The notes under the pieces: generated by a model | What the model was told of the DNA's origin: nothing | What the model saw: the letters and a program-made list of their open reading frames with translations, nothing else | Database searches by the model: none | Position numbers and translations under genes: made by a program | Shown: positions 1 to 6,933 of the stretch, in pieces | Position numbering within the stretch: position 1 is the stretch's first letter | Layout: the number at the start of each line of letters is the position of its first letter | Origin: Caulobacter henricii | Lineage (GTDB): Bacteria; Pseudomonadota; Alphaproteobacteria; Caulobacterales; Caulobacteraceae | Assembly (NCBI RefSeq): GCF_001414055.1 | Contig: NZ_CP013002.1 | Coordinates: 3,658,001 to 3,722,000 of the forward strand | Length of the DNA: 64,000 nucleotides | Direction: 5' to 3'

Positions 1-1277
1 CGCACGCTACCAGCGAACAGCTCGGTGTCCTGGGGCAGATAGCCCACATGCTCGCCAAAGGCACCGCGCTCCCAGGCGAAGACGTCGGCACCGTCGAGGC
101 GCACCGTTCCGCCTGATGGCTTCCAGATCCCGACCAGCAGCCTCGCCAGGGTCGACTTGCCGGCCCCGGAGGGACCGATGATGCCGAGGGTTTCTCCAGG
201 CTGGATCGAGAAGACAACATTGCGCAACAACATCCGCGAGCCATCGGGCGTTGTAAGGGTAACGCCCTCGACGGAGAGCCGGCCCGTCGGGGCCGGCAGG
301 CTGGTGGCGGGATCCGGCGCCTGATAGCTGTTCAGCAGGGCGGTCAGACGCTCATAGGCCTGTCCTGCGTTGATGAAGCCCGACCAGGCCCCGACCGCCC
401 GATCAATCGGTGCCAGGGCCCGGGCCGACAGGATCATGTTGGCGAACAGCAGGCCGGGCCCGATCTTGTGTTCAAGGGTCAGCAGGGCCCCGAGCGCCAC
501 GATCAGCACCTGGATCGCCATGCGGACGAACTTGATGGCGTTGGACCAGATGCCGGCCTGATCGCTGGCCACGACGCTCTGTTTCATGGCGTCGCGACGG
601 AACCGGAACCAGATGGCCCCGATGCTGGGCAGCATGCCCATGGCCCGCACCACCTCACTGTTGCGCAGGCCGGCATCGGTGAAGCTGTAGCTCCGCAGGG
701 CGGCGTCATTGGCCTCCTTGAGCGGGACGCTGCTCGCCTGGTCCTGAATGACGACGAGGATCAGCAGGACAATACCACCGAGCAGGGTGACTCCACCGAT
801 CCAGGGATCGATGATGAACAGGACCACCATGAACAGCGGGACCGTCGGCAGGTCGAACAGCGCCAGCATCGGCGCGCCCCCCATGGCCTGACGGAAAACG
901 TCCAGGTCCCGCAGGGCCTGAGACGACATCGCACGCTCGCGGCGGCTGATGCCATCAAACAGGGCGGCGAACACCTGGCCCGAGACCCTCTGATCGAAGG
1001 CAGAGCCGAAATTGACCAGGACCCGGGCGCGGAAGAAATCGATCACCGAGGAGACGGCGAAGACAAAGAGGACGCCCGCCGTCAGGACGAAGAGCGTCGG
1101 TATGCTCTGGCTGATCAGAACCCGCCCATAGACCTGGTTGGTGTACAACGGCAGAGCCATGTAGAGCGCGCTGGAGACCAAGGTGAACGCCGCGGCGGCT
1201 AGGAGCGGACCGCGGCCTTCCCGCAAGGCGCGGTTCAGCAGACTGTTGGTTTCAATCTTCAAGTTTGGTCGTTTCAT
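1..1277 (-). CDS. Type I secretion system permease/ATPase (partial)
   Basis: Inner-membrane ABC half-transporter of a type I secretion system (PrtD/RsaD/HlyB-like), which would power export of a C-terminal-signal protein such as an S-layer, protease or RTX protein. The window edge cuts it after about 425 residues. From the ATG at 1277 there are hydrophobic segments near residues 25-45, 60-80, 140-190 and 265-290. The nucleotide-binding domain follows, with Walker A GPSGAGKST at 368-376 and a Q-loop GYLPQDTELFAGSVR at the edge, wording typical of T1SS exporters. The ABC signature, Walker B and any HlyD-like adaptor gene would lie outside the window. The substrate cannot be told from here. The glycan genes that follow are reminiscent of, but do not prove, an S-layer locus. 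Confidence 0.92.
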   Translation of the reverse strand, partial: MKRPNLKIETNSLLNRALREGRGPLLAAAAFTLVSSALYMALPLYTNQVYGRVLISQSIPTLFVLTAGVLFVFAVSSVIDFFRARVLVNFGSAFDQRVSGQVFAALFDGISRRERAMSSQALRDLDVFRQAMGGAPMLALFDLPTVPLFMVVLFIIDPWIGGVTLLGGIVLLILVVIQDQASSVPLKEANDAALRSYSFTDAGLRNSEVVRAMGMLPSIGAIWFRFRRDAMKQSVVASDQAGIWSNAIKFVRMAIQVLIVALGALLTLEHKIGPGLLFANMILSARALAPIDRAVGAWSGFINAGQAYERLTALLNSYQAPDPATSLPAPTGRLSVEGVTLTTPDGSRMLLRNVVFSIQPGETLGIIGPSGAGKSTLARLLVGIWKPSGGTVRLDGADVFAWERGAFGEHVGYLPQDTELFAGSV

Positions 1278-1322
1278 AGCGGCCGCTGGTTCATCCCCGC
1301 CGTGAGCCCCGTCGCGCCTGGG

Positions 1323-1344
1323 GCGTCATCTGCACAGATGACGC
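1323..1344. promoter_or_regulatory. 22-bp inverted repeat between divergent genes
   Basis: GCGTCATCTG and CAGATGACGC form perfect 10-base arms around a CA spacer, 46 bases upstream of the ABC exporter start and 72 bases upstream of the DUF6471 start. There is no T-run, so an operator fits better than a terminator. The binding protein is unknown; the adjacent small HTH-like protein is one guess. Confidence 0.4.
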
Positions 1345-1415
1345 TGGACGGCGAACCCCGCCCCGTCGGACGGCGGTCCTGACGAGCGGGCGAGACATGA
1401 TCCGCAGGTTCAATC

Positions 1416-1703
1416 ATGTCAAGGGTTTTCGTATCACATATGATGATGTATGTTGCGCAAATGGTTGCAACCCGAACAGTCAAATCGACCGATCAGGTCA
1501 AGGGCGTGCTCAAGGCCGAACTCAAGCGGCGCAACCTGACCTATGCTGACCTGGCACGGCTTCTGGCGGAACGGGGTGTCACCGAGAGCGAGGCCAATCT
1601 GCGCAACAAGATCAGCCGCGGATCGTTCACCGCCGCTTTCCTGTTCGAATGCCTGATGGCCATGGGCTGTGACAGTGTGCGGCTGGGGCCGGCCGATCAT
1701 TGA
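1416..1703 (+). CDS. Small DUF6471-type protein (HTH-like)
   Basis: A 95-residue basic protein whose core (from about residue 24) matches my memory of the DUF6471 family: a helical region with VLKAELKRRNLTYADLARLL followed by ANLRNKISRG and FLFECLMAMG. This looks like a phage-repressor-type helix-turn-helix, so a DNA-binding role is possible but not shown. The start is uncertain. ATG codons occur at 1416, 1440-1446 and 1461; 1416 has a weak AGG upstream and 1461 begins just before the conserved core. It is divergent from the ABC exporter and convergent with the small membrane transporter. Confidence 0.7.
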   Translation: MSRVFVSHMMMYVAQMVATRTVKSTDQVKGVLKAELKRRNLTYADLARLLAERGVTESEANLRNKISRGSFTAAFLFECLMAMGCDSVRLGPADH

Positions 1704-1727
1704 GAGCTGGGGCCCAGCCTGTCCTGT

Positions 1728-1745
1728 CCTGATGAGGCCATCAGG
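1728..1745. terminator. Hairpin between convergent genes (repeat copy 1)
   Basis: CCTGATG and CATCAGG pair perfectly around a four-base loop between the DUF6471 stop (1703) and the flippase stop (1758). No long T-run follows. The wider sequence 1727-1757 resembles 41704-41735 beside galU, so this may be a dispersed 3'-end element. Confidence 0.45.
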
Positions 1746-1757
1746 TCGGAAAGGGCT

Positions 1758-2120
1758 CTAGCGGGCGCGGACGATCATGAAGAAGCCCAGCAGCATGACA
1801 GCGAAGCCCGCCACCGCCTGCAGAGTCACCTGCTCGCGAAACAGGGCCCAGGCCAGCAGGGGCACCAGGGCCGATCCCAGGATGGAGAACGGATAGGCCG
1901 TGCTGAGCGGGATCCGCGTCAGAATGTAGAACCAGAACAGGGCGGTCAGGCCGTACCAGGCAAAGGCCCCGATCAAGGGCGGATTGAGCACGACCTTGGC
2001 AATGACCCCGCCCGTGATCGAGCGGCTGTGGTTGGCAGCGACCTTGAACAGGATCTGACCGATCGGCAGGGTCACCGAAAAGGCCAGACACAGGATGAAG
2101 TCCTTCAGGGACAGCGTCAT
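1758..2120 (-). CDS. Small EamA/SMR-family flippase-like membrane protein
   Basis: A 120-residue protein with four predicted membrane helices (about 7-27, 45-66, 73-92, 98-117), ending in VRAR. Length and pattern fit ArnE/ArnF- or SMR-like carriers that flip undecaprenyl-phosphate-linked sugars across the inner membrane. It starts 3 bases after the stop of the GT2 gene, so the two are almost certainly cotranscribed. A plausible role is to flip the lipid-linked sugar made by that GT2 to the periplasmic face, as GtrA does in O-antigen glucosylation. A drug-efflux SMR is the alternative, but the neighbours argue against it. Confidence 0.75.
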   Translation of the reverse strand: MTLSLKDFILCLAFSVTLPIGQILFKVAANHSRSITGGVIAKVVLNPPLIGAFAWYGLTALFWFYILTRIPLSTAYPFSILGSALVPLLAWALFREQVTLQAVAGFAVMLLGFFMIVRAR

Positions 2121-2123
2121 GGC

Positions 2124-3143
2124 CTAGGCCCCGCGCTTCTTGGGCCGCAGCAAGGGCCACACCGTCGTGCGAGGTTCGTTCTCAACATCATAAGCGATGA
2201 AGTTGAGCACCATCTGGACCCCGATCAGGATCGGCAGCGCCGCGAACATCACCTGGCCGGACGTCGCCGGGCGGGCATCGGACACTGCCTCGATCCAGCG
2301 ACCGGCGCCGAACACCAGTCCGAACAGGGTCAGGGGCACGCCGATCAGCAGGTACAGGGACGCGACGGAAAAGTTGCGCAGCAGATAGGTGTAGAACAGT
2401 CGCTTGAAGAAATTGGCGATGTTCGAGGCCAGGAAGGGCAGGACGATCTTGCCGACATTCATCTGGCTGACCTCGTCGCCATAGATGGCGGCCATCGGCA
2501 CGTCCGCCACCCGGGCCCGCAGGGTGCCGAGGCGAAACAGCAAGTCGGACTCGAAGAAATAGCGCTTGGCGACCTTGTCCAGCCTGACGCGCTCGATCAT
2601 GCGCGCATGCACGGCGGTATAGCCGTTGGTCGGATCAAACACGCTCCAGTAACCGGTCGACAGCTTGGTCAGGAAGGACAGGCCGGCATTGCCGAACAGG
2701 CGAAGGGCCGGCATGCCCTGCAGGTCTTCGATATTGTAGAAGCGGTTGCCCTTGGCATAGTCGGCATCGCCGCGCGCGATCGGGTCCACGAGGACGGCGA
2801 TCTCGGACGGGTCCATCTGGCCATCGCTGTCGATCTTCACAAAGACGTCGGCACCCATGGCCAGGGCATGGGCATAGCCCGTACAGACCGCCCCGCCGAC
2901 GCCCTGGTTGACGGCATGGCGCAGAACGACGACCCGGGGATCTGTGGCCTTGGCTTCGATCAGGTCTCCCACGCCGTCGGGGCAGGCATCATCGACGCAG
3001 ATGATGGCCTCGACCTCTGGCCCGATCGCCGCGATCACCTCCAGAACGTGGGCCCCGGAACGGTAGCAGGGCAGGATCGCCGCGATCCTGACCGGTGACG
3101 GCCCATGGTCCGGCCGGCGCACTATCGAGGACTTGGCCGCCAT
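2124..3143 (-). CDS. GT2 glycosyltransferase, dolichol-phosphate-mannose-synthase-like
   Basis: A 339-residue family 2 glycosyltransferase with a GT-A domain: a Rossmann-like start IAAILPCYRSG (20-30), acidic CVDDACP near 49-55, and the DSD motif within KIDSDGQMDP (105-107). Two or three membrane segments follow at about 225-265 and 295-325. The phrase DPTNGYTAV is typical of DPM1/GtrB-like enzymes that move a sugar from a nucleotide to undecaprenyl phosphate at the cytoplasmic face. Its start overlaps the preceding lipoprotein stop by one base (TAATG), implying translational coupling. The transferred sugar is unknown. Confidence 0.88.
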   Translation of the reverse strand: MAAKSSIVRRPDHGPSPVRIAAILPCYRSGAHVLEVIAAIGPEVEAIICVDDACPDGVGDLIEAKATDPRVVVLRHAVNQGVGGAVCTGYAHALAMGADVFVKIDSDGQMDPSEIAVLVDPIARGDADYAKGNRFYNIEDLQGMPALRLFGNAGLSFLTKLSTGYWSVFDPTNGYTAVHARMIERVRLDKVAKRYFFESDLLFRLGTLRARVADVPMAAIYGDEVSQMNVGKIVLPFLASNIANFFKRLFYTYLLRNFSVASLYLLIGVPLTLFGLVFGAGRWIEAVSDARPATSGQVMFAALPILIGVQMVLNFIAYDVENEPRTTVWPLLRPKKRGA

Positions 3144-3826
3144 TACTGAGGCGGTCGCAGGGTCGCGGACGCCGGCAGGGCAACCACAGCGATCTGATGG
3201 ATGACGAACTGGCCGCCGGGGGCGTCATCAAGATCAAGGCGCAGGCCATTGATCGTCGAGGCCGTCCAGTCGCCGCCGCCCTTGCGGAGCTTGGACATGT
3301 CATAGACCATGATCGTGGTCTCGCCCGCGACAGGGTCAGCGCCGCGCAGAGGCTTGCCGAAGAACGCAGCAGTCTCGCCGTGAGCAGAGGTCGTGAAGAA
3401 CAGCGAGCCATCCCACTTGGCCGCTTCCTTCTCGCGGGTCAGCCGGACCAGGACGCCGTTGTAGCGGCTCCCGTCGATCGCCAGATTCTGCGGCGATCGC
3501 ACAATGGCGTCGATCGCCTGCTCGACCACCCGCAGACCACCGCCCTTGGCAGGCTCGACCCGGGCGGCTGCCGAGACGAAACCTTCGGTGGAGCCGTCGA
3601 AGCGCCAGAGGTGGGCCGTATCCAGGGCCGATCCGTCAACCTGGAAACGGCCGCTCGCCTCATCCCATTTGACGGGTTCTGCCGGGCGAACGGGGGCCGG
3701 GCGCGCGGCCTCGGCAACGGGGGCTGCGGCGACAGGCTCGGCAGGTGTGCCCTTGGGCTTGTCACAGGCGGAAACAACCAGACATGCCGCGGCCGCGGCC
3801 AGAAAAAGGGTCGATCGCAGGGTCAC
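3143..3826 (-). CDS. Predicted lipoprotein of the glycosylation module
   Basis: A 227-residue protein starting with GTG. It has a lipoprotein signal with hydrophobic LFLAAAAACLVV and lipobox VSAC (Cys about residue 21), then an Ala/Pro-rich linker of about 30 residues. The rest is a soluble, probably beta-rich domain (about 52-220), possibly a jelly-roll carbohydrate-binding fold judging by its WRFDGSTEGF and LRLDLDDAPG strands; I do not recognise the family. It overlaps the upstream membrane-protein gene by four bases (GTGA) and the downstream GT2 by one base, so it sits inside a coupled operon. A role in handling glycan in the periplasm or outer membrane is inference. Confidence 0.7.
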   Translation of the reverse strand: MTLRSTLFLAAAAACLVVSACDKPKGTPAEPVAAAPVAEAARPAPVRPAEPVKWDEASGRFQVDGSALDTAHLWRFDGSTEGFVSAAARVEPAKGGGLRVVEQAIDAIVRSPQNLAIDGSRYNGVLVRLTREKEAAKWDGSLFFTTSAHGETAAFFGKPLRGADPVAGETTIMVYDMSKLRKGGGDWTASTINGLRLDLDDAPGGQFVIHQIAVVALPASATLRPPQ

Positions 3827-5217
3827 GCGGCATCACTCCGAAGGTCAGCCTCGGCATCGGCGCGACGCAGCGAGGGGTCGAGGACGAGATAGAACAGCCC
3901 AGTCAGGGCCGCGATATCGAGGAAATAGAGATAGCGGTAGTCGCAGGCGATCGAGATGACAAAGAAGCTGGCGGTGAAAGCCAGGGCCCCGAGCAACAGG
4001 CCGGCGATCGCCAGGTCCTCCGGGCTGCGCCGCCAGAGCAGGAAGCCTGCAACGCCCAGGGCGATCAGCGCATAGGCCAGGTGCGAGAACACCGGCGTGC
4101 TGTAAAAATAGGTGGCGTAGTTGTGCAGGGACCAGTCGGCCGGATCAATGGCATTGGTCAGCTTCAGACCTGTAACCAAAGGCTCCGGACCGCTGACACC
4201 CACAAATTCCGGCAGACACGCTTCAAGCTCCGGGGTCAGAAACAGCCAGCGAAACACCTGGCCCCGCTGGGCCATATAGGCCCCGGGGTGACGGGTGATC
4301 AGCTCCCGCCATTCCGCCTGGACGGCCTCCTTGGGCGTTTGCCACAGCGCCTGGCCCAGGGCCGGATCCTTGTCGAAGAAATCGACCCGCTGCGGGGAAT
4401 AGACCGCAACCCCACTGCGAATGGCCGCCGCAGCGGCGGGGTTGGCCGCCTGGATATGGCTCAGCGGATAGCCAGGGTCGCGGGCGACAGCGCCGACAAT
4501 GTCATAGTGCTGAAGAATCCGAACCCCGACATTGGCGGACTTGCCCGGGCCGTCGCTCTTGGGTTGGGCGACCGCGCCCAGCAACTGCATCAGCACCAGG
4601 GTGGCCAGGAGGCCGCCCAGTCCCCAGCGAACGGCGTCGCGCCAGCCTTCGCGCCAACGGATTGCACCCAGGGTCACCGCCGCCAGCAGGACAACCACAA
4701 GGCCGTTCTGGCGCACGAGCGCGGCAGTGGCCAGGGCCAGCATGGCACCACCCAGCGCCAGCCAGCGCGGACCCGGACGGTCCCACAGGGCCGGGGCGCG
4801 CGCCAGACAGACAAAGCCGGCGATGGCCAGATTGGCGAACAGCACGTCCTTCCAGACAATGGCCTGATAGATCAGCACCATGGGCGAAAGAACCAGCAGA
4901 ACGGTCATGGGAACCGCCCACCAGGACACCTGAGGGCGGGTGGCGCGCAGGGCCGACAGGCTGAAGAACAACAGGGCGGCACTGGCAATGACATAGAGCC
5001 CGGTTCCCGGAACCACGGCATCGAACACGCCCAGCAGCCACGCAAACATCGCCGGGCCCCAGGTGGTACGCTCACCGGTGCGGCCTTCAGCGAGCTGGGC
5101 CAGGGAATCGTAGGAAAGATGTCCCGGCAGGCTCGCGCCCAGCATCAAGAGCAGGCCGGCGATCAAGACGCCGCGAACGACCTGCGACGCGGTCAGAGTG
5201 AAGCCCAGTCTTGCCAT
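3823..5217 (-). CDS. Polytopic membrane protein, GT-C-like
   Basis: A very hydrophobic 464-residue protein with about ten membrane helices. An early loop holds SYDSLAQLAEGRTG and WGPAMFAWLLG; a large soluble loop lies around residues 215-350. Topology and context fit a GT-C glycosyltransferase that takes a sugar from a lipid carrier in the periplasm, but I see no family-defining catalytic motif beyond early acidic loops. The ATG at 5217 is preferred over a TTG at 5271 because AAGGGG lies about ten bases upstream of it. It is first of a four-gene, tightly overlapping operon with the lipoprotein, GT2 and small flippase. Confidence 0.7.
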   Translation of the reverse strand: MARLGFTLTASQVVRGVLIAGLLLMLGASLPGHLSYDSLAQLAEGRTGERTTWGPAMFAWLLGVFDAVVPGTGLYVIASAALLFFSLSALRATRPQVSWWAVPMTVLLVLSPMVLIYQAIVWKDVLFANLAIAGFVCLARAPALWDRPGPRWLALGGAMLALATAALVRQNGLVVVLLAAVTLGAIRWREGWRDAVRWGLGGLLATLVLMQLLGAVAQPKSDGPGKSANVGVRILQHYDIVGAVARDPGYPLSHIQAANPAAAAAIRSGVAVYSPQRVDFFDKDPALGQALWQTPKEAVQAEWRELITRHPGAYMAQRGQVFRWLFLTPELEACLPEFVGVSGPEPLVTGLKLTNAIDPADWSLHNYATYFYSTPVFSHLAYALIALGVAGFLLWRRSPEDLAIAGLLLGALAFTASFFVISIACDYRYLYFLDIAALTGLFYLVLDPSLRRADAEADLRSDAA

Positions 5218-5326
5218 GGTAAAGACGCCCCTTGTCGCACCGGCTTTTAAGGTGTGCGCCGCAGCGTGCAAAGGGCGAAAAGCCGGTCAGCTTGGCAGAG
5301 TCGTCGTTTCATGATCAGTACGCGCC

Positions 5327-6181
5327 ATGAGGAACGACGGCATTGAGATCAAGCCCTCCGGCGTCGCGCCCGAGCAACTTGCCGCCTACAGCGCATTGCT
5401 GGGTCAAGTGTTCGGCCCCCTGCCGAAATTCTCCGTTCCGGCCCTGACCTGGCTCTATCGCGACAATCCCGAGGGCCCGGTCGTGGGGGCCGACGCCTGG
5501 TCGGGCGACACCTTGGCGGCTCACTATGTGACGGTGCCGATGCGCGCACGGGTCGAGGGCCGGACCGTTAGACTATTGCTGTCCTTGAACACGGCGACGG
5601 CCCCGGAGTTTCAGGGCAAGGGCCTGTTCACCGCCCTGGCGGACGCGACCTACAGTGCGGCCCGGGACCAGGGCTTCCAGGGCGTGTTCGGCTTCGCCAA
5701 TGCCAACAGTACGCCCGGTTTCCTGCGCAAGCTGGGCTTCCAGAAGGTTCAGAGCCTGCAGGCGGGTCTGATGCTGCTTACGCCGCGCCGGCTTGCCGAC
5801 ACAGTGCTCGGGTTTGAGGTGGACTGGAGCCCCGAGAGCCTGAACTGGCGCCTCGCCAATCCTGCGGGGACCTATCGCGTGGCGCGGCAGGGCGAACTTC
5901 TGGGCGTCTGGGCCGAAACCGGCATTCCCCGTCTGCGCTGCGCGGCCTTTCTGCCGGGGGCATCCGAGGGGGCATCCCATGGCCCGCGCCCGTGGTGCCC
6001 ACCACTGTTCATCGGACTGGAGCCGCGGCTTTCCTTGCCGTCGCAGGGTTTCGTCCCGATCCCCGAGCGCTTGCGCCCTTCACCCCTGAACATGATCTGG
6101 CGCCGGCTGGACGAGACGCTCCCCGAAGCGCTGGATCCCGCGACGACCGCCGTCAGCTTTCTCGACTTTGATCCCTACTGA
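5327..6181 (+). CDS. GNAT-family N-acetyltransferase
   Basis: A 284-residue acetyltransferase. The acetyl-CoA pyrophosphate loop is visible as EFQGKGLFTALADA (QGKG 96-99), followed by the helix and FGFANANSTPGFLRKLGF, a classic GNAT C-terminal half. The remaining 130 residues form a second domain. It lies two bases before a PIG-L deacetylase, so the pair is likely one operon. Since surface-glycan genes surround it, the substrate is probably an amino sugar or nucleotide sugar; small molecules or proteins are also possible. It is divergent from the membrane-protein operon with 109 bases between starts. Confidence 0.82.
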   Translation: MRNDGIEIKPSGVAPEQLAAYSALLGQVFGPLPKFSVPALTWLYRDNPEGPVVGADAWSGDTLAAHYVTVPMRARVEGRTVRLLLSLNTATAPEFQGKGLFTALADATYSAARDQGFQGVFGFANANSTPGFLRKLGFQKVQSLQAGLMLLTPRRLADTVLGFEVDWSPESLNWRLANPAGTYRVARQGELLGVWAETGIPRLRCAAFLPGASEGASHGPRPWCPPLFIGLEPRLSLPSQGFVPIPERLRPSPLNMIWRRLDETLPEALDPATTAVSFLDFDPY

Positions 6182-6183
6182 CC

Positions 6184-6933
6184 ATGTCCGTCGTCTACGT
6201 CCTGGCCCACTTCGACGATGAGTACGCCGCCCTGCCCCTTCTGCTACGCGATCGTCGCGCGGGGGTGCGGTCCTGGCTGCTCTATGTCGCTGACTATGCC
6301 TCCCCTGAGCTGGCCGCGCGCCGCCTGGGCGAGACGCGCGCCCTGCTGGCCAGCCTGGGCCTGGCGCCCGATCAGGCTCGCCATGTCGGGGCCGGGACCG
6401 GGGTCCTGGACGGGGCCGTGTTCGAAGCCCTGCCGGCCGCCCTTGCCGCCGTGAAAGCGGCCCTGCCGGACCTTGGCCCGATCGAACGCTTTGTCGTGGC
6501 CGCCTGGGAAGGTGGCCACGCCGATCACGACGCCTGTGCCTTCATGACCGTGGCCCTGCGCGACAGTCTGGATCCGGCGATCCCGATCGATCAGTTCGGC
6601 CTTTATCATGGTCGCGGGCTGCCGGGCGGCCTGTTCCGCGCCTGCGCGCCGATCCCGGAAAACGGTCCGGTCGAGCGTGTCACGCTCAGCGTCGGGGACT
6701 GGATCGCCTTTGCGGCGGCGGTGCGCTTCTTCCCGTCCCAGGCCAAGACATGGCTGGCCCTGTGGCCATCCATGTTCCTGACGTTCGCGCTTCGCGGCGG
6801 ATTTGGCTTTCAAACCCTGGCGCGGAACCGGGTGGACGAGCGCCCGCACACCGGAACCCTGCTCTATGAGCGAATGTTCAAGACGCCCTACGCCGCCGTG
6901 CGTGCCGGATTGGACGCCTTCAGCGGCGCCTGA
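6184..6933 (+). CDS. PIG-L family N-deacetylase
   Basis: A 249-residue LmbE/PIG-L-type metal-dependent deacetylase. AHFDDE at residues 8-13 is the AHPDDE metal-binding motif with Pro replaced by Phe. GGHADHDA (110-117) gives the second His-Asp-His site. This family removes N-acetyl groups from GlcNAc-type sugars. It follows the GNAT gene after two bases, suggesting a deacetylate-then-reacylate step on an amino sugar of the surface polysaccharide. Its 3' end overlaps the convergent sulfotransferase gene by 14 bases. Confidence 0.85.
   Translation: MSVVYVLAHFDDEYAALPLLLRDRRAGVRSWLLYVADYASPELAARRLGETRALLASLGLAPDQARHVGAGTGVLDGAVFEALPAALAAVKAALPDLGPIERFVVAAWEGGHADHDACAFMTVALRDSLDPAIPIDQFGLYHGRGLPGGLFRACAPIPENGPVERVTLSVGDWIAFAAAVRFFPSQAKTWLALWPSMFLTFALRGGFGFQTLARNRVDERPHTGTLLYERMFKTPYAAVRAGLDAFSGA

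Noticed and set aside
1..1277. Naming the exporter rsaD
   Set aside because: The family fits, but the substrate gene and partner lie outside the window, so a specific S-layer assignment is not supported.
3745..5250. 501-codon open frame on the plus strand
   Set aside because: Antisense to the polytopic membrane protein; Gln/Gly/Arg-rich noise.
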